64,000 nt of DNA from Flaveria trinervia (taxonomy: Eukaryota > Streptophyta > Magnoliopsida > Asterales > Asteraceae), in NCBI GenBank assembly GCA_025506515.1, contig CM046444.1:117471930-117535929 (forward strand), in the 5' to 3' direction. The notes beneath the pieces were generated by a model, which was not told the DNA's origin, ran no database searches, and worked only from the letters and a program-made list of their open reading frames with translations. The position numbers and the translations under genes were made by a program. Shown here piece by piece: positions 59,680-64,000 of this stretch; within the stretch, counting starts at the first letter, position 1, and every line of letters starts with the position of its first letter.

Positions 59680-62600
59680 ATGGCATCTGCCTTCCTTTCA
59701 AGAACACTCTTTGCTCATCGTTTCGTTTCATCCATAGGAATCAACCAAAACCCCCAAAAATTAGCTTCAGTTTTCTTTGTAAGTATCATCTTTTGCAGTT
59801 TCCCTCGTGGGTATTGAGTTTATTAACGTTGTTCTGTGATTAGTTATTGAATTTGGTTGTTTGCTCTGTTGATATGTTCATTTTATCAGATAGTTGTTGG
59901 TAGTTTTTAACCTCGAATTAGCTGAATATGATCCTCTATTAGGCTAAAAGTTCATATTCAAAATTAATGGTTGATCTTCAAAGTCAAGACTAACACTTTG
60001 TTGATGCAAACTTTATATCAACACTATATATAGGTGCTGATAAATATGGATTTTTTGCTGCTGTTATGCTTAACTTATTGTACTTTAACCACAGAAAAAC
60101 GTCGTCAAGGGTGTCCCCTAGGGCTGTGTTTATCTTTTTTTTTTATTTTGTTCAAGATCGTTCCTCCGTAACTTTCGGATATTCATCAAAGAAGTGTTTG
60201 GATGAAGGGTTAAACTATAATCAGGTTAGGGTGTTTGTGAAAAATGTTGTATGGTGTGATTTTCTGTTTTCGAGGTTCAAAAATGCATATTTGTAGAAGT
60301 AGGTTAGAGGTTCTTTTAAACAGAAGTGTTTACTTTTTCATGGAATTTCAATTCAAACTATACTAATTGTAGTTTTGAAATTGTTTTTTTTTTGTGATAC
60401 CAACTGTTTAATACATGGCATATAAGTCCAAACCAAATTCTCCATGTTTACAGATGTACCTGATAAGAAATCGTATAAAATGATGGAAGAATAAGGAGCA
60501 TTTTTCCTAAAATTATTTCATTAATTCAACATGTTTGTTTTGTTACCCTAGAAAAAACCTCTTCAATCGTGGGCTAGTCCAATCCATACGGCATATAGGA
60601 GGTCTACCTTGGTTCGTGGTGATATGGCTACAAATGTGGCTGGATCCACAGCTTATTTTTCAACACGGTCCATGTCGACTGGGGAGCCTGTTGTTTCAGT
60701 TGACTGGCTCCATGCCAACCTGCGTGAGCCTGATTTGAAGGTACTCATCATTTCACTCTCTAATGTTGTTTGTTTTTACATCTATAATAATCATTCTGAT
60801 AAAGATTATGCATGCTCTACAGAGGTGATATTTGACAACATGTGAACTGCATACCCTTCATTTACGAGTATTTGTATGAAACTTAAGATCCTTATTAGCT
60901 GTATGGATCTATTTGCAGGTGCTGGATGCATCCTGGTACATGCCTGATGAACAAAGAAATCCGCTCCAGGAGTACCAGGTGTGTGTTATAATTCCGTGAA
61001 TTAAGTTTTTAAAATGTTACTAGGTTATGGATGTGTAAGGAATCGAAGTTCCGAAATGTTATGGTTTCATCTTTGAATAACTCGTTTAACAGATATTTAT
61101 ATTCGTTATTTTCTGCTATTTTTCTCCCTTCATTCATTGTTATTTCAACAGGTTGCCCACATCCCAGGTGCTCTTTTCTTTGATGTAGATGGGATATCAG
61201 ATCGAACTACTAATGTGAGATGCTGTCTTTAACATTCTTTTTTATGTTCCTTTTTACAAGTAAAACTTAGCTGTAATCTGTAGACAGAAAAAAAGGACAT
61301 CATAAATACATATTTTTCATCGTGTCGTGTTTTTAGCACCTAAGTTGTCACTTGTGGATTATTCCATCTTTAGCAGATGCCACACAATTGGTGGTTTTGT
61401 GCGTCTCTAAACGGGTTGTGTCAGTTGACCCACAAGTACTTTTGTGTCAATTCCTTTTCACTTTTATAAAGTAATGTATGATGTATCAAATATGCTTGTA
61501 AAAACTCTATTATCGAAGTAATAATATCTTTTTCTAATAAATTGTTTTAGAAGGTTGTAAGCATTTAAATACACTTTTGCAACTATTCACACCAATCGAC
61601 CCATGTATAGATAGATAGGTCGAAATTACCACATCTGAACTTCAATTTTTATGTATAACAATGTGAGTGATTGAGCAGCTACCACACATGTTGCCATCTG
61701 AGGAAGCATTTGCTGCTGCTGTTTCTGCTCTTGGTATTGAAAACAAAGATGGAGTTGTTGTTTATGATGGTAAAGGGATCTTCAGTGCTGCTCGTGTCTG
61801 GTGGTCAGTTATACAACTTCTGCATTTAGCTTTTGTGTGATGCTGGAATTATAAACTCATTACTACCTTATGTGAGATTCAAATGAGCTTTATTTTTTGT
61901 TTAATAAAGGTCATAATTATTATTAAATACTGTAATAGGATGTTCCGAGTTTTTGGACATGACAGAGTATGGGTGTTGGATGGAGGGCTTCCCAGATGGC
62001 GTGCTTCCGGATTTGATGTTGAGTCTAGTGCTTCTAGTGATTCAATTTTGAAAGCTAGTGCTGCAAGCGAGGCGATAGAGAAAGTATACCAAGGCCAGCC
62101 TGTAAGCACATAACTTTTCTGTATGCTTGTTTTCTAAACTGTGCTGACATAATACGTGTATAAGATTATCTTTTCTCAATGTGTCTTTTGAATTTCAATT
62201 TAATTTCTGAATCAAAGTACAGGACTTGATGAAATTGCTTTACATTGGCAGGTTGGTCCAGTTACATTTCAAACAAAATATCAGCCGCATCTTGTATGGA
62301 CACTCGAGCAGGTTTGTGGAACTTTTTACTAATATATTATTATAAATTCATATCAGAAAGCTCATGATTAGTATGATGAGATATTTCACCAAAAGGGAAA
62401 GTTTAAATAAGATTTACATAAACTAACAAACAAGTTTACCTAGTAAAATCTCACTCGTAGCAGAGCTATTGGTAGGGTATTGGGAGGGTGGGATGCGGAC
62501 AAACCTTTCCTAGTGAGACCCCGACGCCAAGAGTAGTTTTTTTTTCCTCGAAGATTTACACATATGTGTGTGTAAAGATTTTATATTCATAATAATCCAC

Positions 62601-63054
62601 CTATTGGGAGAGGCGATCAACTTCTTGGAAGCCAATTAACTTTTTTTCTTCCTTATTCACTGTTTATGTTTTTAGACTGTGTTTGCTTCATATAACTTGA
62701 TTACACCTTAATCGACTTGTATTATCTAAATGGAGCTATAGTGATGCAGACCAACTGTCGGTAATCTAGAGAATAATAAACATGTGTATGAAGTAGAAAC
62801 TAAACAAGCAGACCTAAATGGAACTGAAATGAAAATTAATAACCAAAATGAAGATAATGTGAAACCTTTTTTGTTATTTAAACTTAGAAACAGGGCTATC
62901 CATCCTTTATACAAACGTATACCATAATAGTACATATGTTTTGATGTGTGTGTTTATGTGCACATTTGATGGTATACCTGGTGTGATTGTTACAGGTTAA
63001 AAAGAACATCGAGGACCAATCACATCAACATATAGATGCTCGATCAAAAGCCAG
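59680..63054 (+). CDS. STR1: mitochondrial thiosulfate/3-mercaptopyruvate sulfurtransferase (STR1-type), first 8 coding exons, truncated by window end
   Basis: Two-domain rhodanese that transfers sulfur from 3-mercaptopyruvate or thiosulfate to acceptors such as cyanide or thiols. Coding exons: 59680-59778, 60552-60740, 60919-60978, 61152-61214, 61679-61803, 61939-62101, 62252-62311, 62996-63054. All are GT-AG and in phase; the visible 818 nt encode about 272 aa. The N terminus (MASAFLSRTLFAHRFVSS) is Arg/Ser-rich without acidic residues, a mitochondrial presequence type. The N-terminal rhodanese domain starts near residue 79 (VVSVDWLHANLREPDLK) and includes YDGKGIFSAARVWWMFR and WVLDGGLPRWRASG. 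As in the family, that loop has no catalytic cysteine; the CGTGVTA active site belongs to the C-terminal domain, which lies beyond base 64000. The last visible exon (ending HIDARSKAR) opens that domain. The sequence is very close to Arabidopsis At1g79230 from memory. A second in-frame ATG in exon 2 (MATNVAG) could give a cytosolic form if used. Confidence 0.94.
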
Positions 63055-63263
63055 GTATAAGAAATCAAATATAATGAATTTCTTTAATCATATGTGCATG
63101 AGGAATAGTACCGTGCAAACTATAGAGTAATGAACATCTTAGAGGTGAAATTTGGCTAGGTTGGGTAACTTGTCAGAGCCGGAAATTTTGTACATGTTTT
63201 TTTTCCAAGGTTTTTAAAATATGATATTAGATAACTGATAATTAGCATTGGTGGCCATTTGGT

Positions 63264-63340
63264 TCACTGGCACTAGCTGGTGTGATAAGAGCTCTATGGC
63301 CTTATGGTCACAAGTTCGAATCCTGCTTCAGCGCTAAAAT
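63264..63340 (+). repeat. tRNA-like (SINE-type) fragment in a sulfurtransferase intron
   Basis: Contains an A-box-like TGGTGTGATAAGAGC and, about 30 bp later, a B-box-like AAGTTCGAATCC, the internal Pol III promoter layout. It does not fold into a complete tRNA that I can see. Most likely a tRNA-derived SINE remnant. Confidence 0.4.
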
Positions 63341-63488
63341 CTTACACATATTAATAGGGGGTTGCCAATGAGCTGTCCAAGCATATGCAAGTCGGGGGGT
63401 TTTACGAGCTAGTCGGTTTTCTCTCAGAAGTGGTTGGCACCATTTTGAGCATCAATCTAACGATTGACTGTTGAAATCCCTTCTGAGG

Positions 63489-64000
63489 TAGGGGTGAGCA
63501 AAAAACCAAAATAACCGACGCAACCGAAACCGCTAGAAAAACGACGATTTGGTTTGATGATGTTTTAAAAACCGAATTTTTCGATTCGGTTTTGGTTTTG
63601 CTTGTAAGAAAAACCGAAAAAACCAAACCGAAACCATATAATCAAACTTGTAAATTTAGAGGTGTAATCATATACTTATAAAATTTATTAGCCTATTAGT
63701 TACTTATTTAACTTGTGTTATCTAAAAGAGATTAAATTTTTAGGTTTCAAGAATAATATTTAATTTTTTTTATTTGAATTAATAGATTAAAATGTTTTAT
63801 TAAATATATTGTTCTTATATTTTATGAATTGCATTTAATTTTAATGTCAAGTAAATTATAAAAATATATAGATTATATTTAGCAATCAACAAAATAATGT
63901 AAGACCAAAGTTTTTGGCTTAAATTCATTACTTTAAAACAATTTTTTTTCTAAAACTTGAAGCACAAATGATAAAACCGGAAAAAACCAAAAACCGAACC
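63489..64000. mobile_element. hAT-like MITE, right end outside window
   Basis: Starts with the hAT-like end TAGGGGTGAGCAAAAAACC, followed by AACCGAAACC-type subterminal motifs. The interior is AT-rich, and AACCGG/ACCAAAAACCGAACC motifs return at the window edge. It lies in the intron after exon 8 of the sulfurtransferase gene. The terminal inverted copy is expected just beyond base 64000. Confidence 0.6.

Noticed and set aside
61883..62113. 76-aa plus-strand frame
   Set aside because: Exon 6 of the sulfurtransferase gene with intron sequence before it.

Overview
This is a stretch of AT-rich, repeat-dense plant nuclear DNA. It is certainly from a flowering plant and most likely a eudicot. The family is uncertain; several repeat types look to me like those of Asteraceae, but that is from memory. 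The evidence for a plant is spliced genes with plant orthologs (a 20S proteasome alpha-2 subunit, an E-class PPR protein, a mitochondrial sulfurtransferase and a CFL1/GIR-like repressor), together with plant transposon classes: MITEs, Helitrons, hAT elements, solo LTRs and TA-microsatellite-associated MITEs.

Layout. From 1 to about 30.7 kb I find no intact gene. This part holds a non-autonomous hAT element (921-1801), Helitron remnants, an LTR with an adjoining initiator-tRNA-Met-type primer-binding site (4421-5239), two MITEs embedded in (TA)n (5330-6465), two solo LTRs (10135-11974 and 14918-15934), Tourist-like MITEs (12341-12962 and 20197-20745), a 0.94-kb tandem duplication (12854-14770) and a nested inverted-repeat cluster (22746-28100). 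A two-exon CFL1/GIR-like gene lies on the minus strand at 30770-32333. From 32.4 to 45 kb there are again mostly repeats: two Helitrons, a third (TA)n-linked MITE and several short tandem duplications. The gene-bearing right part has the proteasome alpha-2 gene (minus, 45058-48455, 11 coding exons), a Mutator-type MITE just upstream of its promoter (48932-49766), a single-exon PPR gene with a one-base frameshift (51385-53210), a decayed autonomous-type hAT transposon (55139-58225) and the first eight coding exons of a mitochondrial sulfurtransferase gene (59680-63054, running off the right edge).

The genes are ordinary, unlinked housekeeping or regulatory plant genes and do not form a pathway. 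The features most worth a second look are two GC-AG introns in the proteasome gene, MITEs sitting only in (TA)n tracts, palindrome arrays carried by MITEs, and a palindrome-rich MITE next to a housekeeping promoter. I found no convincing previously undescribed system. All splice sites were read by eye from the sequence and need transcript support.
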